Source: an uncultured Lachnospiraceae bacterium (GTDB taxonomy: Bacteria; Bacillota; Clostridia; Lachnospirales; Lachnospiraceae). Taken from it: a DNA stretch of 64,000 nt. This document shows positions 7,391 to 15,574 of this stretch, one piece after another; the first letter of the stretch is position 1; every line of letters starts with the position of its first letter. Made by a program: the position numbers and the translations under genes. The stretch covers positions 124,001 through 188,000 of the forward strand of contig CAKRJY010000001.1 of assembly GCA_934352055.1 (NCBI GenBank), given 5' to 3'. Under the pieces are notes generated by a model. It worked only from the letters and a program-made list of their open reading frames with translations, ran no database searches and was not told the origin of the DNA.

Positions 7391-9688
7391 TCAGATATGA
7401 TATTTTTCCTCAAATTCATCCAATGGAATTGGACGACAGAAATAAAAGCCTTGGAAACACTCGCATCCCATCTCTAACAGCTCCTGCACCTGCTGCTCCG
7501 TTTCAACGCCCTCAGTAATCACTTCCATATGAAGCTGTTTTACCAGACGGATCAACGAGCGCAAAATAGACTGGCTGCGATCCACATTCTTTGTTTCCTG
7601 CAAAAATCCCATATCAATCTTAATAACATCTGCTTTGATGTCTTTTAATATATTAAGAGATGAATATCCACTACCGAAATCATCAATCTCTACTTCAAAT
7701 CCGTAGCTCTGCAAACGCTCTAGCATATTTTTATGGTTTTCAAGTTCAGACACAAAAAGTGTTTCTGTTATTTCTAATTTTAACTTACGTGGATCTATAT
7801 GATATTTTTCCACCAAGCCGGTAAATACTTCATAGACATCCAGATAATATTGATCCTGCACGGAAATATTAACCGATAGATATAAATCATCCCTGCCTTT
7901 TTCATGCCATAGTGCCAATTGCTGTGCTGCCAGCTCCCACACAAACAAATCCAGCTTATAAATCAATCCCGTCGCCTCTAGTGTTGGAATGAATTCATTT
8001 GGTGCAATCAGACCTTTTGTCGGATGTATCCATCTAGCCAGTGCCTCTGCACCGGTAACTGTTCCATCCGCTTTTGTCTGCGCCTGCAGGTAAATCTGAA
8101 TCTGCCCCAAATCAAGCGCCTGTTCAAACTCATTGATAATCATGTTCTTTTCCACTTCTTTATGTAAAAGAGCATCATCAAAATATGCCACACGCTTTGT
8201 ATAATCACCCTTTATTGTATTGATTGCCAAATTACACTTGTCAATCATCATATACACAGGTTCTGTTACATCCGTAATTTCATAAACGCCCATATAAAGC
8301 TGTAAGCGGAAATATTCATTTTCAAACGATGCAATCACGCGATCCATTACATCAATAAATAATTCTTCCGCATAACGATCTTTTGGCATACAAAACGCAA
8401 ATTGATCTTCACTCAAGCGACCATAAACTTCATCCTCTTTTGCGCGTTCCCGCAAATAATGCGCGTGCAATTTGAGAATCTCGTCCCCGCATTTGGTTCC
8501 CAGCATATCATTGACAAGCTTAAAGTCTTTAATATCTGATGTAATCATGACATACGGTTTTCCTGCTGTACGAAGTGTCTCTATCACGTGTTCTTCAAAG
8601 CACTGTTCATTATAAATACCGGTCAACATATCATGCGTCGCACGATAATGTTCTTCCCGATATTTTTCTGTCTCTTCTGTACGGTCAATACAAGTAACAA
8701 AATAGCCCAGGAAATTGTTCTCTTCATCGGTCAGACGCTGCACGGTAAATTCATAATTGAATGTCCTATCATCCGCCTCAAAATGTTCCATGTATACCTG
8801 TTCGCTGCAACCATCCTGCCAATGACGTTTTAACCAGCCATCAAAATACTGTTCTGCCACACTGAGTTCTTTGTCCAGAGAAATATGCTTATAACGGTAA
8901 AACATATCTTTTCCACGTCGGTTGACATAGATACACTTTCCACTAATATCCACACATCCTACGCCCATTTCTGCAATCTGCACTGCACGGGAAAGAATCT
9001 GATCAATCATCGCCTGCGGCACATAAAATTCCGTAAAGAAACAGATAAACAGTGCCAGTGCACAATAGAAAATAAGAGATATATCAATTGGTGGCTTCAA
9101 AGCCAGACCAATGGCATCAAACACAATCGTCGCGATAAAAGACAGTAAAATCGCCGTATATTTTTTGCGGTATAAACGTGCGGTATGCCTGATCTTATGT
9201 ATCAAAAGAACACCGATTCCAAGCACCAGAACATAACAGTAAACCAGATGGATATAAAAAACCGGCGTATATCCAGTCGGATAAAAATATGCTCCGTAAG
9301 ACTTTGAATACGCTTCCTGCAGCACAAACACATGATGAAAAATCGGATTAAGTATCATGCTGACCGTCTCAATTGCTGCCACCGCATAGCAAAGTAACAT
9401 CCATTTTGCTCGTTTTTCCTCATGCTCCGTGTAATAATACACATAGCGGATCATATATAATAACACCCAGTCAATACATGACAAAAACACACTATGGAAA
9501 GTTGTAGCAACCGTCTTTTCATGCGACATGACAAATATACCGTTGGCAATAATGGCAACAACAGCCGCTGCAAAGAGCGTAAAAATCGTCCTGCTCACTT
9601 TATCATGTTTTTTGCTAATCGTCCTTGCAAATGCAACCACAAGAATTGTTAACGCAAAAAGGATTCCAAGGTAAATCATTTTCTGCAT
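7391..9688 (-). CDS. Membrane PAS-GGDEF-EAL protein, probable c-di-GMP phosphodiesterase
   Basis: A 765-residue protein: about seven N-terminal membrane helices (residues 1-215, resembling the 7TM sensor of some histidine kinases), a PAS-like domain (about 230-345), a GGDEF domain (about 350-500) and an EAL domain (about 510-760). The cyclase signature is degenerate (SEDQF in place of GGDEF), so cyclase activity is unlikely. The EAL side is intact: AEALARW, LEITETLF, DDFGSGYSSL, KIDMGFL and ITEGVETEQQ hold the metal and catalytic residues. Prediction: it hydrolyses c-di-GMP in response to a membrane or PAS signal, favouring motility. It has its own terminator, and lies next to a chemoreceptor gene. 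Confidence 0.9.
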   Translation of the reverse strand: MQKMIYLGILFALTILVVAFARTISKKHDKVSRTIFTLFAAAVVAIIANGIFVMSHEKTVATTFHSVFLSCIDWVLLYMIRYVYYYTEHEEKRAKWMLLCYAVAAIETVSMILNPIFHHVFVLQEAYSKSYGAYFYPTGYTPVFYIHLVYCYVLVLGIGVLLIHKIRHTARLYRKKYTAILLSFIATIVFDAIGLALKPPIDISLIFYCALALFICFFTEFYVPQAMIDQILSRAVQIAEMGVGCVDISGKCIYVNRRGKDMFYRYKHISLDKELSVAEQYFDGWLKRHWQDGCSEQVYMEHFEADDRTFNYEFTVQRLTDEENNFLGYFVTCIDRTEETEKYREEHYRATHDMLTGIYNEQCFEEHVIETLRTAGKPYVMITSDIKDFKLVNDMLGTKCGDEILKLHAHYLRERAKEDEVYGRLSEDQFAFCMPKDRYAEELFIDVMDRVIASFENEYFRLQLYMGVYEITDVTEPVYMMIDKCNLAINTIKGDYTKRVAYFDDALLHKEVEKNMIINEFEQALDLGQIQIYLQAQTKADGTVTGAEALARWIHPTKGLIAPNEFIPTLEATGLIYKLDLFVWELAAQQLALWHEKGRDDLYLSVNISVQDQYYLDVYEVFTGLVEKYHIDPRKLKLEITETLFVSELENHKNMLERLQSYGFEVEIDDFGSGYSSLNILKDIKADVIKIDMGFLQETKNVDRSQSILRSLIRLVKQLHMEVITEGVETEQQVQELLEMGCECFQGFYFCRPIPLDEFEEKYHI

Positions 9689-9718
9689 AGGCTTGTTCCT
9701 TTTCCCTTATGTGTTATA

Positions 9719-10162
9719 TTACCGTTTATTCTCGATTTCATGGATCAGGGCAATACGTTTCTCATGACGTCCGCCTTGGAATTCTGCATCCAAATACGCT
9801 TTTACGATATCTTTTGCCACTTCTATACCAACAATGCGGGCTCCAAATGCAATGATATTTGCATTGTTATGTTCCTTTACCAGACGCGCTGTTGTTGTTT
9901 CCGAGCAAACGGCTGCGCGTACTCCCGGCACCTTATTTGCTGCAATGGATATACCTACACCGGTACCACAAATCAAAACACCACATTCTACTTCCTTCGC
10001 AGCAACAGCACGTCCCACGGCTTCTCCATATGCTGGATAATCGCAGCTTTCTTCCGTATAAGTACCGTAGTCTACTACTTCGTGTCCGAGTTCCTCCAAA
10101 TATGCCTTGATTTCATTCTTCATTGCAACTGCTGCATGATCATTTCCAATTCCTATTTTCAT
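9719..10162 (-). CDS. rpiB: Ribose 5-phosphate isomerase B
   Basis: RpiB interconverts ribose 5-phosphate and ribulose 5-phosphate in the pentose phosphate pathway. The 147-residue length fits the family. Signatures: MKIGIGNDHAAVAMK at the N-terminus with the Asp-His pair, ICGTGVGISIAANKVPGVRA around the phosphate-binding loop, the NNANIIAFGAR segment and a C-terminal FQGGRHEKRI. The catalytic Cys sits in LICGTG. A sugar-specific paralogue such as an allose-6-phosphate or galactose-6-phosphate isomerase subunit is possible but RpiB is the simpler reading. The gene follows the isochorismatase-like gene by 41 bases and may be co-transcribed with it. Confidence 0.9.
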   Translation of the reverse strand: MKIGIGNDHAAVAMKNEIKAYLEELGHEVVDYGTYTEESCDYPAYGEAVGRAVAAKEVECGVLICGTGVGISIAANKVPGVRAAVCSETTTARLVKEHNNANIIAFGARIVGIEVAKDIVKAYLDAEFQGGRHEKRIALIHEIENKR

Positions 10163-10203
10163 TTTTATGCTCCCATCTTTTTCTTTCTATACCTGTCCAT
10201 GCT

Positions 10204-10743
10204 TTATTTTACAAGGGCAGAAATTGTTTTAAATGCAGGATGCTTTGAGCTTCCTGCTAATTCATATAAAATAGCTTCCGCAGTGGTGATGATTGCACCT
10301 TCCTGTTTTGCTCTTTCATAGGCAAATGCCAAATCTTTATCGCTTCTGCTTGCCACACAATCTGCTACCAAAATCGTCTGGTATCCAGCTTCCTGCAAAT
10401 CAATCAACGACTGCAACACACAAATATGTGCTTCAATACCACAAAGAATAACATTTTTCTTTCCATGTGGAATTGCTTGTCTTACCTGATCATTCTGATA
10501 AACACTAAAGGTATTCTTATCAATCGCATCCTGTACGCCCATTGCCTCTGTAATTGCAGGGACATTATCCCCCAGTCCCTTTGCATACTGCGTCGTCAAA
10601 ACCATCGGTACGTCAAGTGCCTTAAGACCGCCAAGTAAAATCTCACTTTTGCGTAAAAGTGCTTCCTGACCACTCATTGCCGGCAATATCTTTTCCTGAT
10701 AATCAATCACAATAGCAAATGTTTCTTCTGCTTTTATCTTCAT
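10204..10743 (-). CDS. Isochorismatase-family cysteine hydrolase (YcaC-like)
   Basis: A 179-residue cytosolic protein of the cysteine hydrolase superfamily, which acts on small amides and vinyl ethers. Seen: AIVIDYQEKILPAM with the first catalytic Asp, the Lys of QYAKGLGD, and the nucleophilic Cys in LCGIEAHICVLQSLIDLQEAGYQTILVADCVASR, with the cis-peptide-forming GIEAH typical of the family. The short length and the N-terminal sequence resemble YcaC rather than nicotinamidase. The substrate cannot be predicted. GAGG ribosome site 7 bases before the ATG. Confidence 0.88.
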   Translation of the reverse strand: MKIKAEETFAIVIDYQEKILPAMSGQEALLRKSEILLGGLKALDVPMVLTTQYAKGLGDNVPAITEAMGVQDAIDKNTFSVYQNDQVRQAIPHGKKNVILCGIEAHICVLQSLIDLQEAGYQTILVADCVASRSDKDLAFAYERAKQEGAIITTAEAILYELAGSSKHPAFKTISALVK

Positions 10744-10810
10744 TTTCTTACCTCACTCGTTATTACGATATTATGACAAAATATCACAACATAATTATAA
10801 CAAATTACCT

Positions 10811-11524
10811 CTAAAACACAATATCTTCTCCTTCACTTTCTGACTTCTTTCTGCGCAAAGAGCGTAAGTAATCTTTTTGTTCCGGCATAATCCGATAACT
10901 CTCTATCGCCTTTTGTATGGTCTTGTTGTGTGTCCACACATCTAGTCTTTTTTCTTCTAAAATCAGGATAGTATCCTTATACTGTTTCGCAAGTGCTGTC
11001 GCAAAATACCAGGCAATCATCATCCGCACATAATATTCTTCCGACTGCACTGTCGCTACTTTTTCCAGATGTTTTGTGTCAAATGCTTCATCCAGATAAA
11101 ATTTCATCAACATTTCTATGCCAAAACGTATGGTATAAGGATGTTCACTTGCCATCCATTCGTCAATCTGCGGTAATAGTTCTGGCAGATGCATTTTGAA
11201 CACTTTGGGCGAAATCATGTCACATGTTGCCCAATTATCTATATACGGCAAAAAGCCGTTTAACTCAGAAACGACTTTTTCAAAATCTATGCCTTTTTCA
11301 ATCAACATACCATGCAGATTATTCTCTTCATAATAGGTATGTGGTAATTCGTTTAAAAACGATTCATAATCCTGCGCCTGCAAGCGTTTTTTTGCATAAG
11401 CACGAAGGCGTGGGGTTCGAACACCAATGATGGTGTCTTTGTCAATATTTGGTATTAGTTTCGCATGAAAATCCCGGTATCCAAGATCCTGCATTGCAAA
11501 CAAATCTTCCTGTATTGTTGTCAT
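10811..11524 (-). CDS. DNA alkylation repair protein (AlkD-like HEAT repeats)
   Basis: AlkD-type glycosylases remove bulky or cationic alkylated bases with a HEAT-repeat scaffold and do not flip the base. The 237-residue protein shows the family opening (MQDLGYRDFHAKLIPNIDKDTIIGVRTPRLRAYAKK), helical repeats through the middle including YIDNWATCDMISPKVFK, and a C-terminus with MPEQKDYLRSLRRKK. The WATCD segment supplies the Trp and Asp expected in the active cleft. It is the third gene of an operon after a MerR-type regulator and ybjQ, 5 bases behind the latter, which suggests induction by a small-molecule signal. Confidence 0.85.
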   Translation of the reverse strand: MTTIQEDLFAMQDLGYRDFHAKLIPNIDKDTIIGVRTPRLRAYAKKRLQAQDYESFLNELPHTYYEENNLHGMLIEKGIDFEKVVSELNGFLPYIDNWATCDMISPKVFKMHLPELLPQIDEWMASEHPYTIRFGIEMLMKFYLDEAFDTKHLEKVATVQSEEYYVRMMIAWYFATALAKQYKDTILILEEKRLDVWTHNKTIQKAIESYRIMPEQKDYLRSLRRKKSESEGEDIVF

Positions 11525-11529
11525 TTTAC

Positions 11530-11853
11530 CTATTTTTCTTCTCCCATTATTTTTACAGCCGTTCCATATGCGATAATTTCGGCTGCTCCTTGCATCACCT
11601 GTGATGAACCATATTTTACATCAATAACCGCGTCGGCGTCCAATGCTTTTGCTTCATCCACCATACGTTTTACCGCAATCTGTCTTGCTTCATTCAGCAT
11701 TTCCGTATAGCCGACAATCTCACCTCCAACCAATGTCTTCATTCCAGCCATGAAATCACGACCAATATTTTTTGTCTGTACAACCGTTCCTTTTACCATG
11801 CCCAGTGCTTCAATTTCTTTTCCTGGAATATAATTAATACTTAGCAGCTTCAT
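11530..11853 (-). CDS. YbjQ family protein (DUF74)
   Basis: A 107-residue member of the YbjQ/UPF0145 family, small pentameric proteins of unknown function sometimes called heavy-metal-binding. Seen: IPGKEIEALGMVKGTVVQTKN, the GRDFMAGMKTLVGGEIVGYTEML segment and ADAVIDVKYGSSQVMQGAAEIIAYGTAV. The start at 11853 has a GGAGG site 9 bases upstream; an earlier in-frame ATG (11871) lacks one. It overlaps the end of the upstream merR gene by 20 bases, so translation is probably coupled. Confidence 0.85.
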   Translation of the reverse strand: MKLLSINYIPGKEIEALGMVKGTVVQTKNIGRDFMAGMKTLVGGEIVGYTEMLNEARQIAVKRMVDEAKALDADAVIDVKYGSSQVMQGAAEIIAYGTAVKIMGEEK

Positions 11854-12478
11854 CTTCTTCTCCTCCATCAATCTCTTTCATACGGTTAAAAACAGCAACA
11901 AGTGTGCCTGCTGCAATAGCCACTGCCACTGCAAGCAATAATAAAAATATGCCAATTGGCATTTCCGGATCTGTCATCCAGCCCCAAAAATCAAATAAAA
12001 TCAAACCAATCATAAACACAAGCATAACGCCTGCGCCGGCAATGGCACCTACCTTTTTTCTTTTACGCCGGTCCAACATATTCACATTCAAAAAACTTGT
12101 TCCCTCCTTTTCCATTTTTTCCATTTCATCCAGCCAGAAATCGATATCTATATCCTGAATGGAAGGATTCTGCTCTAACATCTGTTCTGCCAGCATATGC
12201 ATGCGCTCCACGTTCTTCTCTTCTTTTTCAAGTGCTACTTTCCGATGTTCTAAACACTCTGCCATGGAAATATTTCCTTGAAAGAGCTTTAAAATCTCAT
12301 CTACCGGTGTTCCAAGTTTGCGCAAAAACTTGATACGTTTTAACAACTCCACATCTTCGATAGAATAATTTCGATATCCATTTTCAGAACGTTTTGGCTG
12401 CAACAATCCCTGTTCTTCGTAAAACCGAATATTTTTGCTGGAAATTCCTGCCAGTTCTTCCGCTTGTTTGATTTTCAT
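11834..12478 (-). CDS. Membrane-anchored MerR-family regulator
   Basis: The N-terminal 70 residues are a MerR DNA-binding domain (MKIKQAEELAGISSKNIRFYEEQGLL, then NGYRNYSIEDVELLKRIKFLRKLGTPVDEI), followed by a dimerisation coiled coil and two hydrophobic helices near the C-terminus (about residues 145-165 and 175-195) that should place the protein in the membrane. Such an effector-less membrane tail is unusual for the family. The start at 12478 follows an AAAGG site. The gene heads an operon with ybjQ and an alkD-like gene, and its promoter has the 19-base spacer and centred dyad that MerR proteins recognise, so autoregulation is likely. Confidence 0.85.
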   Translation of the reverse strand: MKIKQAEELAGISSKNIRFYEEQGLLQPKRSENGYRNYSIEDVELLKRIKFLRKLGTPVDEILKLFQGNISMAECLEHRKVALEKEEKNVERMHMLAEQMLEQNPSIQDIDIDFWLDEMEKMEKEGTSFLNVNMLDRRKRKKVGAIAGAGVMLVFMIGLILFDFWGWMTDPEMPIGIFLLLLAVAVAIAAGTLVAVFNRMKEIDGGEEDEAAKY

Positions 12479-12514
12479 CCTACCTTTCTTCCTTTCTGCC
12501 TGTCTGATGCCCTT

Positions 12515-12545
12515 TTTATACAACTTCCATAAGGTGGAAGGTCAA
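12515..12545 (-). promoter_or_regulatory. MerR-type promoter and operator with 19-bp spacer
   Basis: Minus strand TTGACC (12540-12545) and TATAAA (12515-12520) are separated by 19 bases, too long for normal sigma-A use. The spacer contains a perfect dyad CTTCCA-N5-TGGAAG (12524-12540). This is the classic architecture in which a MerR dimer twists the DNA to align the elements. The linked merR gene begins 37 bases downstream. Confidence 0.85.
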
Positions 12546-12597
12546 GTCTTTTTTAGAATTTATTCTATAGTAATACAAAATGATCATTTAACATAGC

Positions 12598-12631
12598 AAA
12601 AAAAGAGACTCCCATGTCCTATGAGAATCTC
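12598..12631 (-). terminator. Terminator of the 132-residue gene
   Basis: Minus strand stem of 11 pairs (12605-12615 with 12621-12631, two G-T), loop of five, then seven T. It separates the orphan gene from the downstream merR promoter. Confidence 0.88.
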
Positions 12632-12644
12632 CTTATGTATAATC

Positions 12645-13043
12645 TTATAATGAAAAATCTTCTGCCCCACGTATTGATGGTGTAGCTGGTGTATTTGTTC
12701 CCAAATCCTGACCCACAAAATATTGATACTGGTGAATCAATTCATCTTTTTGCATATCCGATACTGCTTTTGCAACATCTAATGAACGAATATCACTATC
12801 TGCTCCCTTAAGCTCATAAGTAGCATCCGGTTCATACTGGCCTGCATAATCATATGCACCAAAGGTCTGTCTGCTTCTTGCAGCAACATCTTCTGCCTTC
12901 TGTGCTGCTGTCGCTGTATCCGCTGGAACCTCCGTAGCACGATTTGGCGCAATCTCCTGCGATACTACACTAACTTCTTCGGCTTGCTTTATGCTATTGT
13001 AATCATAAAATCCAACGGCTGGTCGGATACCTGATATGTTCAT
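12645..13043 (-). CDS. Small protein of unknown function
   Basis: A 132-residue protein with a good ribosome site (AGGAG, 7 bases) and its own terminator, so it is a real gene. It begins MNISGIRPAVGFYDYNSI, has an Ala/Glu/Thr-rich central part without obvious fold, and ends with a helical segment SLDVAKAVSDMQKDELIHQYQYF followed by a flexible tail. Short proteins with this layout are familiar to me from flagellar gene surroundings in Lachnospiraceae, but that is a weak recollection and no flagellar gene is adjacent. No signal peptide or membrane helix. The function is unknown. Confidence 0.6.
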   Translation of the reverse strand: MNISGIRPAVGFYDYNSIKQAEEVSVVSQEIAPNRATEVPADTATAAQKAEDVAARSRQTFGAYDYAGQYEPDATYELKGADSDIRSLDVAKAVSDMQKDELIHQYQYFVGQDLGTNTPATPSIRGAEDFSL

Positions 13044-13123
13044 CTTACTCTCCTACTTCGCAAACACGAAACAATCTTCTTTACACATAATATATCGGAT
13101 CGCGCGAAAAAATCTTAACCCTT

Positions 13124-13576
13124 TTATTTGTCTAACATTTTCTTCAATTCACTCATAAATGTATTGACATCTTTAAATTCACGATAAACTGACGCAAAAC
13201 GTACATATGCTACGTCGTCTAAATCCTTGATCTTATCCATGACGATTTCACCGATTTCGTCACTTGGTATTTCTTTTTCTTCACGAGCAAAAATCTCTGT
13301 CTCTACTTCATCAATCAACTTGTTGATGTCATTCGCAGAAATCGGGCGCTTATGGCAGGCACGAAGTACGCCAGCCTCAATCTTGGAACGATCATACTGC
13401 TCACGGTTATTGTCCTTCTTAATAACAATCAGTGGAATCGTCTCTACTTTTTCATAGGTAGTAAAACGTTTGCCACACTCATCACACATACGACGACGGC
13501 GAATCGAATTGTTATCATCTGCCGGTCTTGAATCTATTACTCTGGTATTTTCACTACTGCAAAAAGGACACTTCAT
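13124..13576 (-). CDS. nrdR: Transcriptional repressor NrdR
   Basis: NrdR represses ribonucleotide reductase genes by binding NrdR boxes in response to dATP/ATP. The 150-residue protein has the N-terminal zinc ribbon (MKCPFCSS and RRRRMCDECGKRFTTYE, Cys-x2-Cys twice) and the ATP-cone domain (IVIKKDNNREQYDRSKIEAGVLRAC). The start at 13576 with a GGAGG site 9 bases upstream begins directly at the zinc ribbon; the longer frame is rejected. It lies behind ymxH and ychF on the same strand. No nrd gene is in the window. Confidence 0.97.
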   Translation of the reverse strand: MKCPFCSSENTRVIDSRPADDNNSIRRRRMCDECGKRFTTYEKVETIPLIVIKKDNNREQYDRSKIEAGVLRACHKRPISANDINKLIDEVETEIFAREEKEIPSDEIGEIVMDKIKDLDDVAYVRFASVYREFKDVNTFMSELKKMLDK

Positions 13577-13700
13577 GTCTTTCCTCCATTTCTCGGCGAA
13601 CTCACTTCGCCCAAACCACAATATATAGATTCATATTACACGTTTTTTGTAGGAATTGTCAAGCAATTCATACTATTTCCGGGCTGTTCCGGGGCTATTG

Positions 13701-13955
13701 CTATGGTTTATGCATCACTTCTTTTTCATTCACATCTACCAAGATCATATCCGTTCCAACGCGGCATACCTGGTTCCATGGAATCCAGTATTCACACTCA
13801 TGAAAAAAGAAGCCACAAATCTTTCCTCTGGAGGGTACAATCAGTGTGCAGATGCATCCTCTTTTTTCATCCAATTCCAAATCCATCACGCGCCCTAAAC
13901 ATTTTGCTGTTTTTACATTAATGACATCTTTTGTCTGCAATTCACACAAAAGCAT
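13701..13955 (-). CDS. YlmC/YmxH-family PRC-barrel sporulation protein
   Basis: An 84-residue protein of the YlmC/YmxH family. It has the opening MLLCELQTKDVINVKTAKCLGRVMDLELDEKRG and the barrel strand sequence IPWNQVCRVGTDMILVDV, with a hydrophobic GFFF between. Members are found in spore-forming Firmicutes and some are expressed in sporulation; the biochemical role is unknown. The start at 13955 follows a GGGA site 7 bases upstream; the in-frame extension upstream reads through the ychF terminator and is rejected. Pairing with nrdR is common in Clostridia. Confidence 0.85.
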   Translation of the reverse strand: MLLCELQTKDVINVKTAKCLGRVMDLELDEKRGCICTLIVPSRGKICGFFFHECEYWIPWNQVCRVGTDMILVDVNEKEVMHKP

Positions 13956-13968
13956 ATCTTTTCCCGAT

Positions 13969-14007
13969 AAAAAAAGACTCTTTACATTATATGTAAAAAG
14001 CCTTTTT
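13969..14007 (-). terminator. Terminator after ychF
   Basis: Minus strand 17-bp stem (13971-13987 with 13991-14007, two G-T pairs), loop of three, A-rich entry and T-rich exit. It ends the ychF transcript directly before ymxH, so ymxH probably has another start or depends on read-through. Confidence 0.85.
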
Positions 14008-14033
14008 CTGTCACAGTTCACTTTTACTATAAA

Positions 14034-15131
14034 TTAAACATTAAAACGGAATAAAATCACATCGCCATCCTGTACGACATATTCTTTTCCTTCTACACGA
14101 ACCAAGCCTTTTTCTTTTGCCGCAGCCGTGCTTCCACAATCCAAAAGATCCTGATAATTCACAACTTCTGCTTTGATAAATCCACGTTCAAAATCTGTAT
14201 GAATCTTTCCAGCTGCCTGTGGAGCTTTTGTTCCCTTAGTAATCGTCCATGCACGTGTCTCATCTTCTCCGGATGTAAGATAACTAATCAGTCCAAGAAG
14301 CGAATAGCTTGCCTTAATCAGCTTATCAAGACCGGATTCTTTCATTCCGAGTTCTTCCAAAAACATTGCCTTTTCATCGTCATCCAATTCTGCAATTTCC
14401 TGCTCAATTTCCGCACAAATAACAAATACTTCACTGCCTTCTGTTGCTGCGAACTCACGCACTGCTGCAACACCGGCATTATCTGCACCATCATTTGCCA
14501 CTTCATCTTCTGACACATTTGCCGCATAGATAACAGGTTTTGCTGTGAGCAATCCATATTCCTTAAAGAATGCTTCTTCATCCTCGTCTAATAATTCAAA
14601 TGTACGAGCAGAATTTCCAGCTTCCATATGTGCTTTCAAACGTTCCTGCATTGCTGCTTCCTTCTGTAAAGACTTGTCCATACGAGCAGCCTTTGATGTC
14701 TTAGCATATCTTCTTTCCAAAATTTCCATATCGGAAAATAAAAGTTCCAGATTGATTGTTTCAATATCACGCAACGGATCAATATTTCCATCCACGTGTA
14801 CAATATTGGTATCCTCAAAACATCTTACGACGTGTACAATTGCGTCACATTCACGAATATTTGCAAGGAACTGGTTGCCAAGTCCTTCACCCTTGCTCGC
14901 ACCCTTTACAAGTCCGGCAATATCAACGAATTCTATCACTGCAGGTGTTACCTTTTTTGATTGGTATAACTCTGCCAATTTCTTCAATCTCTCATCCGGC
15001 ACGGTAACCACACCAACGTTTGGATCGATTGTCGCAAATGGATAGTTTGCAGCAAGTGCTCCTGCCTTTGTCAGTGAATTAAATAAAGTAGACTTTCCTA
15101 CGTTTGGGAGTCCAACGATTCCTAATTTCAT
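14034..15131 (-). CDS. ychF: Redox-regulated ATPase YchF (OLA1 family)
   Basis: YchF/OLA1 is an Obg-family P-loop protein that hydrolyses ATP rather than GTP and associates with ribosomes and stress responses. The 365-residue length is exact for the family. Seen: MKLGIVGLPNVGKSTLFNSLTKAG (Walker A), PFATIDPNVGVVTVPDERL, VDIAGLVKGASKGEGLGNQFL (G2/G3), a non-canonical G4 (NVSE) that explains ATP preference, and a C-terminal TGS domain (HTDFERGFIKAEVVNYQDLL). AAGGAGG site 11 bases before the ATG. Confidence 0.97.
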   Translation of the reverse strand: MKLGIVGLPNVGKSTLFNSLTKAGALAANYPFATIDPNVGVVTVPDERLKKLAELYQSKKVTPAVIEFVDIAGLVKGASKGEGLGNQFLANIRECDAIVHVVRCFEDTNIVHVDGNIDPLRDIETINLELLFSDMEILERRYAKTSKAARMDKSLQKEAAMQERLKAHMEAGNSARTFELLDEDEEAFFKEYGLLTAKPVIYAANVSEDEVANDGADNAGVAAVREFAATEGSEVFVICAEIEQEIAELDDDEKAMFLEELGMKESGLDKLIKASYSLLGLISYLTSGEDETRAWTITKGTKAPQAAGKIHTDFERGFIKAEVVNYQDLLDCGSTAAAKEKGLVRVEGKEYVVQDGDVILFRFNV

Positions 15132-15244
15132 ATTGTATATATCCTCCTTAAAAACCTTGATTTTACGGGGTTTTTCGGCTCTTCAATTTCTTAGGTGTAC
15201 CAATTGATGATTTTTTGCATCAAGATATATAGAATTACATTCCT

Positions 15245-15424
15245 GTCACACCACCTTCAGAGTTTCCGCCACAAGGTTAATTTCTTTTAATTTTTGTTTT
15301 TTAGTATAGCAACCGCTTCTTCTGTTAAGGGTATCATACGGTAACCTGATTTTCCCTTTGGTTCTCCGATATGCCACTCCTTTGCACTGTAACGGAATTC
15401 CATACTTCTGCGAATCTGGAAGTC
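15245..15424 (-). pseudogene. Decayed tyrosine recombinase (phage/ICE integrase) remnant with internal deletion
   Basis: Minus strand 15424-15286 translates to a fragment of the integrase catalytic domain: DFQIRRSMEFRYSAKEW, then the diagnostic HIGEPKGKSGYRMIPLTEEA, ending in a stop at 15286. In another frame, directly after it, the bases to 15245 read KEINLVAETLKVV and stop, which is the typical extreme C-terminus of the same integrase family. The section between, with the HxLR and Tyr active site, is missing. An upstream in-frame TAG cuts off the N-terminus. So an integrase once stood here and has been deleted internally and frameshifted. The family call rests on recall of integrase sequences. 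Confidence 0.75.
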
Positions 15425-15525
15425 CTAATACAGCATCTCGTATTATACCATAGCATCTTATTTTTGTGAATATTCATTTTCATACTTGCCTATCCAACTA
15501 TTCTTTCTCGTAAATTAGTAGTTGC

Positions 15526-15553
15526 AAAAAGGGTCTGGCATCACGCCAGACCC
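15526..15553 (-). terminator. Terminator of the exported protein gene
   Basis: Minus strand perfect stem GGGTCTGGC-GTGAT-GCCAGACCC followed by five T, 22 bases after the stop codon of the gene at 15575. Confidence 0.92.
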
Positions 15554-15574
15554 TCATCAATAATATATCTTACA

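Larger units (their letters stand above)
15132..15574. other. Non-coding interval with integrase remnant and terminator
   Basis: This 443-base gap between ychF and the exported 180-200 residue protein holds a decayed integrase (15245-15424, separate entry) and an intrinsic terminator (15526-15553, separate entry). The remainder (15132-15244 and 15425-15525) is A/T-rich and shows no further gene, repeat or tRNA that I can support. Confidence 0.7.
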
